A stretch of DNA of 49,303 nucleotides from NAK19 sp034434515 (GCA_034434515.1 DAOTZA010000121.1:1-49303); one strand, 5' to 3'. Positions 8,469 to 16,837 are shown, numbered from the stretch's first letter. Translations and numbers: made by a program. Notes: generated from the sequence alone by a model not told the origin.

Positions 8469-9536
8469 CTATTCGTGCTTTGTACTCCCTCGTTCTAAAC
8501 CAACCAAAAAACGGCTCAGGTTATCCAAATCCTCCAGGATGATCCCTGCTCCACGAGCTACGCAGGAAAGGGGTTCATCAGCAACCCAAGCGCGAATGCG
8601 TAATTCTTCGCTTAACCGTTTATCCAGCATCTGCAAGAGAGCGCCTCCGCCAGTCATACAAATCCCGGCTTCCATCAAATCGGCAACGATCTCCGGCGGC
8701 GCCTCATCCATTGCATCCTTTATGGTATCAATGATGGTCTGAACAGAGCCGCTGATAGCTTCCCGGATTTCGACCGACGATACCTCGACCGCCTCCGGCA
8801 ATCCGGTAACCAGATTACGGCCGCGCAGGGTCATCGTTTTCTCCTGAGGTAAATGATAGGCAGAGCCAATCGCAATCTTCGCCTGTTCAGCCATTCGCTC
8901 GCCAATTAAGAGATTGTACTTATTGCGTACGTACTGGATGATGTCTTGATCCATTTCATCGCCAGCAACGCGTAAGGAGCGCGAGACCACAATGCCGCCC
9001 ATTGAAATGATTGCGACTTCTGAGGTTCCTCCACCAATATCGAGAATCATGCTTCCCCGGATCTCTGAGATTGGCAAGCCAGCCCCTAAAGCCGCAGCCA
9101 CAGGTTCTTCAATCAAATACACTTCCCGTGCTCCGGCAGACATACCGGCTTCGTATACCGCCCGTTTCTCGACTTCGGTCACCCCTTGCGGAATGCCAAT
9201 GACTACCCTCGGTCTTGGCACCGGCACAATCGATTGTTCATGGGCTTTACCAATAAAATACTCCAGCATTGCTTGGGTGATCTCAAAATCCGAGATGACT
9301 CCATCCCGCAACGGACGGATGGCAATCACGTTTGCTGGGGTGCGTCCAACCATCTCTTTGGCTTCAGCACCGATGGCTAACGGTTCGCGCGTTTTCTTGT
9401 TGATCGCAACCCATGAAGGTTCATTAATAACAATTCCCTTACCGCGAACATTCACCAAAGTATTCGCCGTCCCCAGATCGATACCGATGTCTAAGGAAAA
9501 AAATCCCAACAACCAGTTGAGGGGATTGAATTTCAA
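8469..9536 (-). CDS. mreB: Rod shape-determining protein MreB (bacterial actin)
   Basis: Actin-fold ATPase forming membrane-attached filaments that orient cell-wall synthesis. Signatures are the phosphate-1 loop DIGIDLGTANTLV, VIGIPQGVTEVEKRA, EPVAAALGAG, phosphate-2 DIGGGTSEVA and MTGGGALL near the C terminus. The frame can be extended to a TTG at 9566, but the TTG at 9536 has a perfect AGGAG six bases upstream and gives the usual N terminus (MKFNPLNWLLGFFSLDIGIDLGT, where the hydrophobic stretch can act as membrane anchor) and 355 residues. First gene of the shape/division operon. Confidence 0.96.
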   Translation of the reverse strand: MKFNPLNWLLGFFSLDIGIDLGTANTLVNVRGKGIVINEPSWVAINKKTREPLAIGAEAKEMVGRTPANVIAIRPLRDGVISDFEITQAMLEYFIGKAHEQSIVPVPRPRVVIGIPQGVTEVEKRAVYEAGMSAGAREVYLIEEPVAAALGAGLPISEIRGSMILDIGGGTSEVAIISMGGIVVSRSLRVAGDEMDQDIIQYVRNKYNLLIGERMAEQAKIAIGSAYHLPQEKTMTLRGRNLVTGLPEAVEVSSVEIREAISGSVQTIIDTIKDAMDEAPPEIVADLMEAGICMTGGGALLQMLDKRLSEELRIRAWVADEPLSCVARGAGIILEDLDNLSRFLVGLERGSTKHE

Positions 9537-9653
9537 GCAGTTCTCCTGTTCGTGAAAGATAAACAATTGTCAAAGAAAAAAGTAGATTTTACTCTGACCA
9601 ATAAGGCTATCTTCGCTACGATTTTATCCTACTCCCAATCTTCATTTTGCGGG

Positions 9654-9662
9654 ATTATACCA
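9654..9662 (-). promoter_or_regulatory. Promoter of the mreB operon (extended -10)
   Basis: Minus-strand TGGTATAAT, an extended -10, lies about 115 nt upstream of the mreB start. The -35 position is only A-rich, which fits extended -10 promoters. Predicted transcription start near 9647, leaving a leader of about 110 nt. Confidence 0.5.
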
Positions 9663-9761
9663 TCGAAAGCCCAATCTTTTTTTATTGCAGAAAAAGGCTT
9701 ATCTATCATTAAGGTATGTTTAAAAGTGTGAGATGAGCTCTTCTATTTCGAAAAGTTCTTC

Positions 9762-9770
9762 TGATATAAT
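9762..9770 (+). promoter_or_regulatory. Promoter of glmS (extended -10)
   Basis: TGATATAAT at 9762-9770 is an extended -10 with a perfect hexamer. The -35 position is poor. It would start a transcript near 9777, about 50 nt before the ribozyme cleavage site. Confidence 0.5.
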
Positions 9771-9829
9771 TTCCAATTGTAAATTCAAGAGTGTTGGAGA
9801 TGCTTGAGAAAAATTATAAGGGAGAGACA

Positions 9830-10022
9830 GCGCAAGGACCGCCCCTTCAGGGCGGTTGACGAGGAGAGGGTTTCTCTCTGCGAAGAGAGACTAACCGTAT
9901 ACTTTACGGGAAAATCGAAAGATCAGCGGAAGCCCTCCGGATGCCCCACCATCCGTTCTCTCCCCTCCAAAAGAACTTCCAACCCAAAACGGTTAGGTAA
10001 CTAACCACACAAAAGTTGGAAG
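9830..10022 (+). ncRNA. glmS ribozyme (glucosamine-6-phosphate-activated self-cleaving riboswitch)
   Basis: This leader RNA cleaves itself when glucosamine-6-phosphate is bound, lowering glmS expression. The conserved pieces appear in order: AGCGC with predicted cleavage between A9829 and G9830; P1 ACCGCCC/GGGCGGT (9838-9844 with 9850-9856); directly after it the hallmark GTTGACGAGG; then GAGGGTTT, ATCGA and AGCGG; GAGGG/CCCTC (9866-9870 with 9933-9937); the hairpin CGGATG/CATCCG (9938-9943 with 9950-9955); and the P4 pair CTTCCAAC/GTTGGAAG (9976-9983 with 10015-10022) enclosing GGTTAG-GTAA-CTAACC. About 40 nt with two additional hairpins (9873-9890 with a GCGA loop, and 9895-9909) are inserted between GGGTTT and ATCGA. 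Position in front of glmS confirms the call. Inner pairings are hand-drawn. Confidence 0.9.
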
Positions 10023-10039
10023 AGTGGGAAAGATATGGG

Positions 10040-10061
10040 AAGCACGGCTATTCCCGTGCTT
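10040..10061 (+). other. Hairpin between the glmS ribozyme and the start codon
   Basis: AAGCACGG/CCGTGCTT, 8 bp with a 6-nt loop, located 18 nt after the ribozyme P4 and 22 nt before the GGAGGG ribosome site. No U-tract follows directly, so it is not a classic terminator. It may shape the 3' cleavage product. Confidence 0.5.
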
Positions 10062-10095
10062 TACGCTAGCTCTATACTTTTTTGGAGGGATCCCT

Positions 10096-11937
10096 ATGTG
10101 CGGAATCGTTGGGTATATTGGGCCGCGCGATGCAACGCCCATCATTCTCAATGGGCTACAACGCCTGGAATATCGCGGTTACGACTCAGCCGGTATTGCC
10201 GTGTTGTGTGACCAAAAAATTGAAATTCGCCGCGATGCTGGCAAAATTAGCCATCTGATCGAACTCGTTCGACAAAATCCCCTCAGCGGCAATCTGGGCA
10301 TCGGGCATACACGTTGGGCAACCCATGGTGCTCCTAACGCCAGAAATGCCCACCCACACATCGGCATGACTGGGGAGGTGGTGGTTGTCCATAACGGAAT
10401 TGTTGAAAATTATCGCTCTTTGCGAGAAGAGCTTGAAGCAGAAGGCGCAATTTTTAACTCTGAGACAGACACTGAAGTAATTGTCCATCTCGTGGAGCGC
10501 AACCTCTCTTCACAAAGCTCTTTGGCCGAAGCTGTTCAAAAAGCGCTCCAACAAATTGAAGGCGCGCATGGTATCGTCATCTTCTCATCCAGAGAACCCG
10601 ACAGGCTCATTGCAGCTCGCATTGGCAACGCTGGTGGAGTGGTGATTGGTCTGGGCGAGGGTGAAAACTATGTAGCTTCTGATTTACCGGCCATTCTTGA
10701 ACATACCCGCAAAGTCATCTTCCTAGATTCTCAACAGATGGCAGTGGTTACTAGGGATCGGGTCACCATTCAAACGTTGCAGGGTGAACCAATCGTCCCA
10801 ATTGCTCACACCATCCCATGGGATCCCGTGGCAGCCGAAAAAGGGGAATATCGCCACTTCATGCAAAAGGAGATCCATGAACAAGTTCGTTCCCTAACGG
10901 ACACTATTGCCGGGCGGGTTGATTTCCAAAACGGGCGCATCCATTTAGATGAGCTAAATCTCACACCAGAACTCGCTAAAACCATTCAAAAAATTTTCAT
11001 CATTGCTTGCGGCACTGCTTCACATGCCGGATTAGTGGGGAAGATTCTAATCGAACGGATTGCCCGCATCCCGGTTGAAGTAGATATTGCTTCAGAGTTT
11101 CGTTACCGCGAGCCAATCGTGGACCCTAACTGTGTCACCATTGCCATCAGTCAATCCGGGGAAACTGCCGATACATTAGCCGCAATGGAAGAAGCTCGTA
11201 AACGCGGCTCGAAATTGTGGAGTATTGTCAACGCCATTGGTTCTCAAGCGATGCGCCTTGCCGATGGGTATATCTCTATGCAATGCGGCCCTGAGATTGG
11301 GGTTGCTTCGACCAAGGCGTATACTGCCCCTTTGGTCGACCTGTACATGCTTGCCATCCTTCTCGCCGATCTAAGAGGCAATCTATCGCCGACAACACGA
11401 AAACAATTGGTCAATGATTTACGAATGATCCCGAACCTGGCTGGTATCTGCCTGGATCGCGAAAGCGCCGTGATCGCAGTGGCAAAGGTCCTCCTGGAAA
11501 CGTCAAATTGCCTGTATTTAGGGCGAGGTATCAACATGCCCACTGCGTACGAAGGCGCCTTAAAACTTAAAGAAATCTCCTATATCCATGCTGAAGCGTA
11601 TCCAGCCGGGGAGATGAAACATGGTCCCATCGCTTTAATTGATAAGGAAATGCCGGTCATTGCGCTGATTCTCAAAGACCCGTGGTACGAAAAAATGTTC
11701 AGTCAGGTGGAGCAAGCCAAAGCGCGGGGCGGAACAGTGATCGCGGTTGCTACCGATGGCGATGATTTGATACCCAGCATTGCCGACCACATTCTTTGGG
11801 TGCCGCCTACACCCTGGTACCTGAGCCCGGTAACCGCAGTCATTCCCCTGCAACTGCTTGCCTACCATATTGCAGCTCTGCGGGGATTGGACGTGGATCA
11901 ACCACGCAACCTGGCTAAATCCGTAACCGTGGAGTAA
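10096..11937 (+). CDS. glmS: Glutamine--fructose-6-phosphate aminotransferase (isomerizing)
   Basis: Makes glucosamine-6-phosphate from fructose-6-phosphate and glutamine, the first step to UDP-GlcNAc for the cell wall. The true start is the ATG at 10096, because Cys2 must become the N-terminal nucleophile of the glutaminase domain (MCGIVGYIG, then RLEYRGYDSAG, HTRWATHG, NGIVENY). GGAGGG ends six bases before it; the frame is open further upstream to 10024 but that is not used. Two SIS sugar-binding domains follow (ACGTASHAG, SQSGETADT), and the protein ends LAKSVTVE as in the family. 613 residues, normal size. Controlled by the ribozyme upstream. Confidence 0.97.
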   Translation: MCGIVGYIGPRDATPIILNGLQRLEYRGYDSAGIAVLCDQKIEIRRDAGKISHLIELVRQNPLSGNLGIGHTRWATHGAPNARNAHPHIGMTGEVVVVHNGIVENYRSLREELEAEGAIFNSETDTEVIVHLVERNLSSQSSLAEAVQKALQQIEGAHGIVIFSSREPDRLIAARIGNAGGVVIGLGEGENYVASDLPAILEHTRKVIFLDSQQMAVVTRDRVTIQTLQGEPIVPIAHTIPWDPVAAEKGEYRHFMQKEIHEQVRSLTDTIAGRVDFQNGRIHLDELNLTPELAKTIQKIFIIACGTASHAGLVGKILIERIARIPVEVDIASEFRYREPIVDPNCVTIAISQSGETADTLAAMEEARKRGSKLWSIVNAIGSQAMRLADGYISMQCGPEIGVASTKAYTAPLVDLYMLAILLADLRGNLSPTTRKQLVNDLRMIPNLAGICLDRESAVIAVAKVLLETSNCLYLGRGINMPTAYEGALKLKEISYIHAEAYPAGEMKHGPIALIDKEMPVIALILKDPWYEKMFSQVEQAKARGGTVIAVATDGDDLIPSIADHILWVPPTPWYLSPVTAVIPLQLLAYHIAALRGLDVDQPRNLAKSVTVE

Positions 11938-11941
11938 CCTC

Positions 11942-13102
11942 TCAGGAACGAAACCACATACGACGCAGGATACTTAGGATCAAGACGGAAATCACCATGA
12001 TAGGGACAGGGATGAAAAGAAGATCCGCCGGGTGAATTTTCGCCACGTCTGCTTCAACATCTCTGTCCTCACCCTTCCATCCACCAACAGGCACTTCTTG
12101 CGCCTTAGGGTTATCGAGACGAAAAACAGAGGCAATCTCCACATCCTGCAATTGCTCTTGATTCATCTCATGTCGTGGTTGAACGGGAGTCGGTTTGGGT
12201 TGCGGACGGGTTAAATAAGGTCTCGTTCCGTCTAAAACGGCAATAGCCTGAGGAATGAGGCGTTCGGTTTGGATATATGGTTTTCCCTGGCAAACTAGTT
12301 GGGTCGACAATCCCCCATCAAGCATCATCACCTTTGCAGCGCCAAACAACCGCAACGTCTCGGCTGCATCCTGTTGCCGGGCTGCTTGAGTGCTAAAAAT
12401 CAGCAAGGTTTCATAGACACCGTCCAGGTTTTGATCGGCGATCCCGGCAAAGGTCCTTCCGACAAATTTTTGCGGACTTTTCCGCGCATCTTCAGCCAGG
12501 CCACCGAGGATATTTGGAGCGGTCGATTTTTGAAAATCTACTTTGGTCAACGGACGGATATTTACCTGATCTTTCCATATTTCGAGCATGAACTTTTGGT
12601 CGTTAAATTCCCCCTTCGAATACCCCCCACTGATAACCCTTCCGTTCACTTTTAGGGGAAATGGCAGTCGGGTAGGGTATTCGTACATGTAGAAAAACTG
12701 CCCATTGGTAACACAAAAAGCCCGACTCGTGTCTGCAAGGATTTCCTCCCAATATTGCAGAATCGAGCGCGAGTTAAGGCGAACATCCAATCCACCATAA
12801 ACTCCAGAGCTAACCCCTTGATGAGAAACCTTTCCGTGCAAGAGGCGCACTTCTGCGCCTCGATCCAAACGAATCACCTGCACATAATCTGGATAACCGC
12901 TCGGATATTCCTTGCGATAAAGCTGTACTCCAACGGAAGAACGAATAAGGGCAAAACCCTGCGGAATCGGCTGGCTTGCAAGTGCCACTCGTGGCAATGC
13001 AAAGAAGAGAACGAACAGCAAAAGATACCCTACGGCGAACCGCATCGCCAGCAATCCAACCAAAAATTGGCTTTCGGAAACTCCGAGCTTGAGTCTAATC
13101 AT
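11942..13102 (-). CDS. Secreted phosphodiester glycosidase-family (NAGPA/DUF2233) protein
   Basis: Signal peptide (hydrophobic run ending VALA before SQPIPQG), then a NAGPA-type domain. Family marks are the GVSSGVYGG-like segment, FCVTNGQFF, VNGRVISGGY and the conserved MLDGGLSTQL near its end. The family includes phosphodiester alpha-GlcNAc-ases and wall-associated enzymes; substrate here is unknown. After a Pro-rich linker a C-terminal membrane helix (LLFIPVPIMVISVLILSIL) with a basic tail suggests membrane anchoring. The frame opens at a TTG at 13147, but the promoter at 13154-13182 would start transcription there, so the ATG at 13102 (386 aa) or the one at 13045 (cleaner signal peptide) is used. 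It ends 4 nt from the convergent glmS. Confidence 0.8.
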   Translation of the reverse strand: MIRLKLGVSESQFLVGLLAMRFAVGYLLLFVLFFALPRVALASQPIPQGFALIRSSVGVQLYRKEYPSGYPDYVQVIRLDRGAEVRLLHGKVSHQGVSSGVYGGLDVRLNSRSILQYWEEILADTSRAFCVTNGQFFYMYEYPTRLPFPLKVNGRVISGGYSKGEFNDQKFMLEIWKDQVNIRPLTKVDFQKSTAPNILGGLAEDARKSPQKFVGRTFAGIADQNLDGVYETLLIFSTQAARQQDAAETLRLFGAAKVMMLDGGLSTQLVCQGKPYIQTERLIPQAIAVLDGTRPYLTRPQPKPTPVQPRHEMNQEQLQDVEIASVFRLDNPKAQEVPVGGWKGEDRDVEADVAKIHPADLLFIPVPIMVISVLILSILRRMWFRS

Positions 13103-13153
13103 AGGTAGAACAATTGTACTACAATCAAGCGAAAAATACCAGCCCAAAAAACC

Positions 13154-13182
13154 TTTATACCCTCCTTCGTTTTTTCTTTCAA
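13154..13182 (-). promoter_or_regulatory. Promoter of the NAGPA-type gene
   Basis: Minus-strand TTGAAA (13177-13182), 17 bp, TATAAA (13154-13159). Predicted start near 13147. It excludes the TTG at 13147 as start codon of the gene below it. Confidence 0.65.
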
Positions 13183-13203
13183 CCTAAAGTAAAATAAGGA
13201 CAA

Positions 13204-13782
13204 ATGGCTCGAAGTGATGCAATTCGCTGGAATCATCGCTATCAGGAGGTTGCAACCTTCGCACTGAGTGAACCGCGCTCATTGTTGCTTGAGGTTGCCG
13301 ACTGGTTACCTCAAGGTGGCCTGGCACTGGACCTGGCAATGGGACTCGGGCAAAATGCGGCTTTCTTATTCCAAAAAGGGTTTAAGGTCATCGGCGTAGA
13401 TATTTCGTTGATCGCCTTAAAGCAGGCGAAACTTCGCTTTCCGCAGATCACGGCCGTCTGTGCTGATTTAGAATGTTTCTCGTTGCCAGCCAATATCTTT
13501 GACGTAATCCTTAATTTTTACTTCCTGCAACGCTCTATTTGGGATTCGGTGCGAAAATGGCTCAAACCCAATGGTTTGCTCATTGTCGAAACGATGACGG
13601 TTGAGATGAAAGCATTGAAACCGGAAATTGAAGAGCGTTATCTTCTCCAGCCAGGAGAATTGAAAAAGTCCTTTTCCGATTTTGAGATCTTGCTTTATCG
13701 GGAGGGTTGGCGAGATCGAAACGGCAATCATCCCCGCGCAGTCGCCTCAATGGTAGCGCGCAAATCGGGTGTCTCAAGCTAG
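13204..13782 (+). CDS. Class I SAM-dependent methyltransferase
   Basis: A 192-residue Rossmann-fold methyltransferase of the TehB/UbiE-like group. Motif I is LDLAMGLGQNAAFL (a variant of DxGxGxG), motif II VIGVDIS, the acidic CADLE follows, and motif IV is FDVILNFYFLQRS with the motif V-like LKPNGLLIVE. The substrate cannot be told. The ATG sits only 8 nt behind a TAAAAT (13190-13195), so its mRNA may be leaderless or nearly so; AAGGA is just 3 nt from the ATG. First gene of a tight four-gene run. Confidence 0.85.
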   Translation: MARSDAIRWNHRYQEVATFALSEPRSLLLEVADWLPQGGLALDLAMGLGQNAAFLFQKGFKVIGVDISLIALKQAKLRFPQITAVCADLECFSLPANIFDVILNFYFLQRSIWDSVRKWLKPNGLLIVETMTVEMKALKPEIEERYLLQPGELKKSFSDFEILLYREGWRDRNGNHPRAVASMVARKSGVSS

Positions 13783-13791
13783 GAGGCGAAC

Positions 13792-14454
13792 ATGTGTGGA
13801 CGATTTACCCTGACCACAGAACTAAGTGAACTCCAAAAAGCCTTTCCCTGGGCAGAGTTTCCTGCAGAGATGATCCCGCGTTATAACATCGCACCTTCTC
13901 AACCGGTAGCTGTCATTGCCAACCACAACCCAAAGCAAGTAGATTTTTTCCTGTGGGGTCTAATCCCCAACTGGGCAAAAGATCCCCAGATCGGCAATCG
14001 ACTGATCAACGCACGGGCAGAAACTTTAACTCAAAAGCCTGCCTTTCGGGCTCCGTATCGTTATCGACGTTGTTTAATCCTTGCCGATGGCTTCTTCGAG
14101 TGGCAAAAGGAAGGAAAAACAAAAAGACCTTTCTTGATCCGCTTCAAAACCAGAATGCCCTTTGCCATGGCTGGACTCTGGGATCGCTGGCAAAGCCCGG
14201 ATGGATCGGAAATCCTCTCCTGCACCATTATCACAACCGAGGCGAATGTTCTTGTCAAACCAATCCATGAGCGCATGCCGGTGATTCTCCCTTCTAGTGA
14301 CCTTCAATTTTGGTTAGAAGCATGCGAAGCAGAATTCGCGCGGCTCAATTCTTTGCTCCAACCCTATCCGGCTACAGAAATGGAAGCTATCGCGGTTTCT
14401 CCTATCGTAAACAATCCTCATCAAGATCGACCTGAATGTATTCAACCGGTGTAA
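13792..14454 (+). CDS. SRAP-family protein (HMCES/YedK-like abasic-site shield)
   Basis: Forms a covalent DNA-protein crosslink with abasic sites in single-stranded DNA, protecting them. The catalytic Cys2 is exposed after Met removal (MCGRFTL). Other family residues are in RYNIAPSQ (Asn near 32), NARAET (about 73-78), DGFFEWQ (Glu) and HERMPVIL (His). The 220-residue length is standard. It starts 9 nt after the methyltransferase stop, behind AGGAGG. Confidence 0.95.
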   Translation: MCGRFTLTTELSELQKAFPWAEFPAEMIPRYNIAPSQPVAVIANHNPKQVDFFLWGLIPNWAKDPQIGNRLINARAETLTQKPAFRAPYRYRRCLILADGFFEWQKEGKTKRPFLIRFKTRMPFAMAGLWDRWQSPDGSEILSCTIITTEANVLVKPIHERMPVILPSSDLQFWLEACEAEFARLNSLLQPYPATEMEAIAVSPIVNNPHQDRPECIQPV

Positions 14455-14464
14455 TGGATTCAAA

Positions 14465-15829
14465 ATGACTGTTGATTTGCGTTCCCCTCTTGCGGTTAGT
14501 TTGCAACCCCATCCCTATCGAGAGATTATCATCGATGCCATCAAAGCCGCCCTAAACGCTGTCAACGGTGAGCATGCCGTCCGCCGTTCTCTCTCTTTAG
14601 ACGAAAATCGGCTATGGGTTGGAGAAAATTCCTATCCAATTCACCCCGAAGGACAAATTGCCCTCCTCGCAGTCGGAAAAGCTGCCCCTGCCATGGCGCG
14701 CGGAGCCAAAGCGAGCCTCGGCGAGCGAGTTACGAGCGGCCTAATCGTTACCAAGTTCCTGCCCGAAAATGAGCCGGTCGACTTTCCGGTTTTGCTAGGA
14801 GATCATCCTCTTCCCAAAAGACGCAGCTTACGCGCCGCTCAGGCAGTCGAGCGTTTTCTCAAACTGCTCACGCCCAAAGACACATTGCTTTGCCTGATCT
14901 CTGGCGGCGCATCGGCTTTGCTGACCTTTCCACGCCATCCTTTGCGCTTGCAAGACCTGCAAAGAACTACCCGACTTCTCTTACGTTGTGGAGCTAACAT
15001 CCACGAATTAAATACTGTCCGCAAACACCTTGAACGCTTCAAGGGAGGAGGCGTTGTCCAAAGGGTGGATTCCGGGCAGGTCATCAGCCTGATCATTTCG
15101 GATGTCATTGGAGACTCCATTGAGGTCATCGGTTCCGGGTTGACTGCACCAGATCCAACTAGCTTTGAGGATGCCCTTTCCGTGATTGATCGTTACGACC
15201 TGCGCCATTCCATCCCCTCCAGGGTGCTGGAATACCTCTTGCAGGGCAGTCAAGGGATTCATCCTGAAACCTTAAAATCGCGGGATCCGCTCTTTGAAAA
15301 AGTAGCAAACCACATTATTGCCAGCAATCGTCATGCCTGTGAGGCAGCCCAGCAAAGTTTACAAAAAGCCGCAATCGAGACCTTGCACTTGACCTCATAT
15401 CTGCAAGGCGAGGCGAGCCAGGTGGGACGCGTCTTTGCTGCCTTTGCCCGGCAACTCTGTGCAAACAGAAATCACTTGAGAGCTCCAATTTGCTGGATTG
15501 CCGGCGGTGAGACAACCGTCACCGTTCACGGAAATGGAATCGGGGGACGAAATTCTGAACTGGCATTGGGGGCTGCTTCAGAAATGCATGGATTAGATCA
15601 CGCCCTGCTCATCACACTTGCCACGGATGGCGACGATGGCTTCAGTCCGGCAGCCGGGGCGGTGGTTAGCGGCTCAACAGTCAAGCGCGCCAACCAACTG
15701 GGCTTGCAACCCAATGATTTCCTGAGACGCAATGATTCCTACACGTTTTTCAACCATCTTCGGGACTGTATCTATATCACTCCAACTCAGACCAATGTCA
15801 ATGATTTGATTTTCTTATTTATAGGTTGA
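14465..15829 (+). CDS. Glycerate 2-kinase (GckA/TtuD type, MOFRL domain)
   Basis: Phosphorylates D-glycerate to 2-phosphoglycerate; older annotations call this family hydroxypyruvate reductase. N-terminal DUF4147 domain: AVGKAAPAMARGA, LLGDHPLPKRRSLRAAQAVERFL, CLISGGASALL, HLERFKGGG and LIISDVIGD. The C-terminal MOFRL domain has GGETTVTVHGNGIGGRNSELALGAA and LATDGDDGFSPAAGAVV. 454 residues, normal length. It lies 10 nt after the SRAP gene and 3 nt before the radical SAM gene, so it is very likely co-transcribed with them. Confidence 0.93.
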   Translation: MTVDLRSPLAVSLQPHPYREIIIDAIKAALNAVNGEHAVRRSLSLDENRLWVGENSYPIHPEGQIALLAVGKAAPAMARGAKASLGERVTSGLIVTKFLPENEPVDFPVLLGDHPLPKRRSLRAAQAVERFLKLLTPKDTLLCLISGGASALLTFPRHPLRLQDLQRTTRLLLRCGANIHELNTVRKHLERFKGGGVVQRVDSGQVISLIISDVIGDSIEVIGSGLTAPDPTSFEDALSVIDRYDLRHSIPSRVLEYLLQGSQGIHPETLKSRDPLFEKVANHIIASNRHACEAAQQSLQKAAIETLHLTSYLQGEASQVGRVFAAFARQLCANRNHLRAPICWIAGGETTVTVHGNGIGGRNSELALGAASEMHGLDHALLITLATDGDDGFSPAAGAVVSGSTVKRANQLGLQPNDFLRRNDSYTFFNHLRDCIYITPTQTNVNDLIFLFIG

Positions 15830-15832
15830 ACG

Positions 15833-16729
15833 ATGTCGGCTGGTTATGTGAAGTTAGATTTAAAGGTGCTTCAGGAACGAGCTGAAGAAGCTCGCCAACA
15901 TCTCGCCCATTGCGATCTATGTGGCTGGGAGTGTGGCATCAATCGGTTGGAAGGAAAGCTTGGCGTATGCAAGACCGCTGAAGGTGCCTGTATCAGCAGC
16001 TTTGGGCCGCATCACGGAGAAGAGCATCCTTTGCGGGGCTGGCGTGGCTCCGGGACAATCTTCTTCACCGGGTGCAATTTGCGCTGTCAGTATTGCCAAA
16101 ATTATGAGATCAGCCAACTCTACCAAGGATCCCCGGTGACCCCATCCCAGTTGGCAGAGATTATGCTCCACCTGCAATCGATGGGTTGCCATAACATCAA
16201 CCTGGTTTCCCCCTCGCATGTGATTGTCCCAATCTTACAAGCGCTCACCATCGCTCGCTCAAAGGGTCTCCAAATCCCCCTGGTTTATAACACCGGTGGT
16301 TATGATTCTCTGGCAGCTTTGAAGCTCTTGGAGGGAATTATCGATATCTACATGCCGGATATGAAATATAGCAACGCTAATCTATCCCGTAAGTATTCAA
16401 AAATCCCCAATTACCCTCAGATCAATCAACTGGCAGTTAAGGAAATGCACCGTCAGGTAGGTGACCTGGTATTGGATGAGCATGGGATCGCCCAAAGGGG
16501 GTTGTTGATTCGACACCTGGTTTTACCCAATGACATAGCCGGAAGCGAACAAATTCTGAAGTTCATTGCAGAGGAGATCTCTCCTAACACCTATCTGAAC
16601 ATCATGGATCAATATCGTCCTCTCTATCAGGCCAAACAATATCCGGAGATCAATCGCGGCATTACCTCTAAGGAATATCGTCAGGTCATTGAGCTGGCGA
16701 AGTCGCTTGGCTTAAATCGGCTAGACTGA
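15833..16729 (+). CDS. Radical SAM protein of the PflX/COG1313 type
   Basis: The FTGCNLRCQYCQN segment carries the CxxxCxxC cluster that binds the SAM-cleaving 4Fe-4S centre. Upstream is a second Cys set (HCDLCGWECGINR then GVC) typical of this pyruvate-formate-lyase-activase-like family; no dedicated substrate protein is encoded nearby. Further family marks are HHGEEHPLRGWRGSGTIFF, YNTGGYDS and DIYMPDMKY. 298 residues. The physiological substrate of the family is not established to my knowledge. Last gene of the run; proS downstream has its own promoter. Confidence 0.88.
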   Translation: MSAGYVKLDLKVLQERAEEARQHLAHCDLCGWECGINRLEGKLGVCKTAEGACISSFGPHHGEEHPLRGWRGSGTIFFTGCNLRCQYCQNYEISQLYQGSPVTPSQLAEIMLHLQSMGCHNINLVSPSHVIVPILQALTIARSKGLQIPLVYNTGGYDSLAALKLLEGIIDIYMPDMKYSNANLSRKYSKIPNYPQINQLAVKEMHRQVGDLVLDEHGIAQRGLLIRHLVLPNDIAGSEQILKFIAEEISPNTYLNIMDQYRPLYQAKQYPEINRGITSKEYRQVIELAKSLGLNRLD

Positions 16730-16742
16730 GTCAACTTGTATC

Positions 16743-16770
16743 TTGACATGATTGAACAAAATGGTAAACT
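16743..16770 (+). promoter_or_regulatory. Promoter of the proS leader
   Basis: TTGACA (16743-16748), 16 bp, TAAACT (16765-16770), with an extended TGG before the -10. Predicted start at about 16777, directly at the ATG of the leader peptide (16778). Confidence 0.7.
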
Positions 16771-16777
16771 AAAACCA

Positions 16778-16837
16778 ATGAGATTATCCATTTCCCCGAG
16801 CAAACTCTCCCCGTTCCCGCCTACCCGAAAACCCTGA
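16778..16837 (+). CDS. Proline-rich leader peptide of proS (19 aa)
   Basis: The short ORF MRLSISPSKLSPFPPTRKP has five prolines in 19 codons (CCG at 7, 12 and 14, CCT at 15, CCC at 19), four of them in the second half. It lies between the promoter and a strong terminator in front of prolyl-tRNA synthetase, the classic place for an attenuation leader peptide. No Shine-Dalgarno is possible if transcription starts near 16777, so translation would be leaderless. The codons overlap RNA arms that form alternative hairpins. It is a prediction: no homology can be checked here. Confidence 0.7.
   Translation: MRLSISPSKLSPFPPTRKP

Noticed and set aside
9804..10004. 66-codon plus-strand ORF upstream of glmS
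   Set aside because: It lies entirely over the glmS ribozyme, whose conserved bases and pairs explain the sequence; the translation resembles no protein.
10040..10061. Hairpin before the glmS ribosome site as a terminator
   Set aside because: No U-tract directly after the stem; the T-run is 15 nt further on, next to the Shine-Dalgarno.
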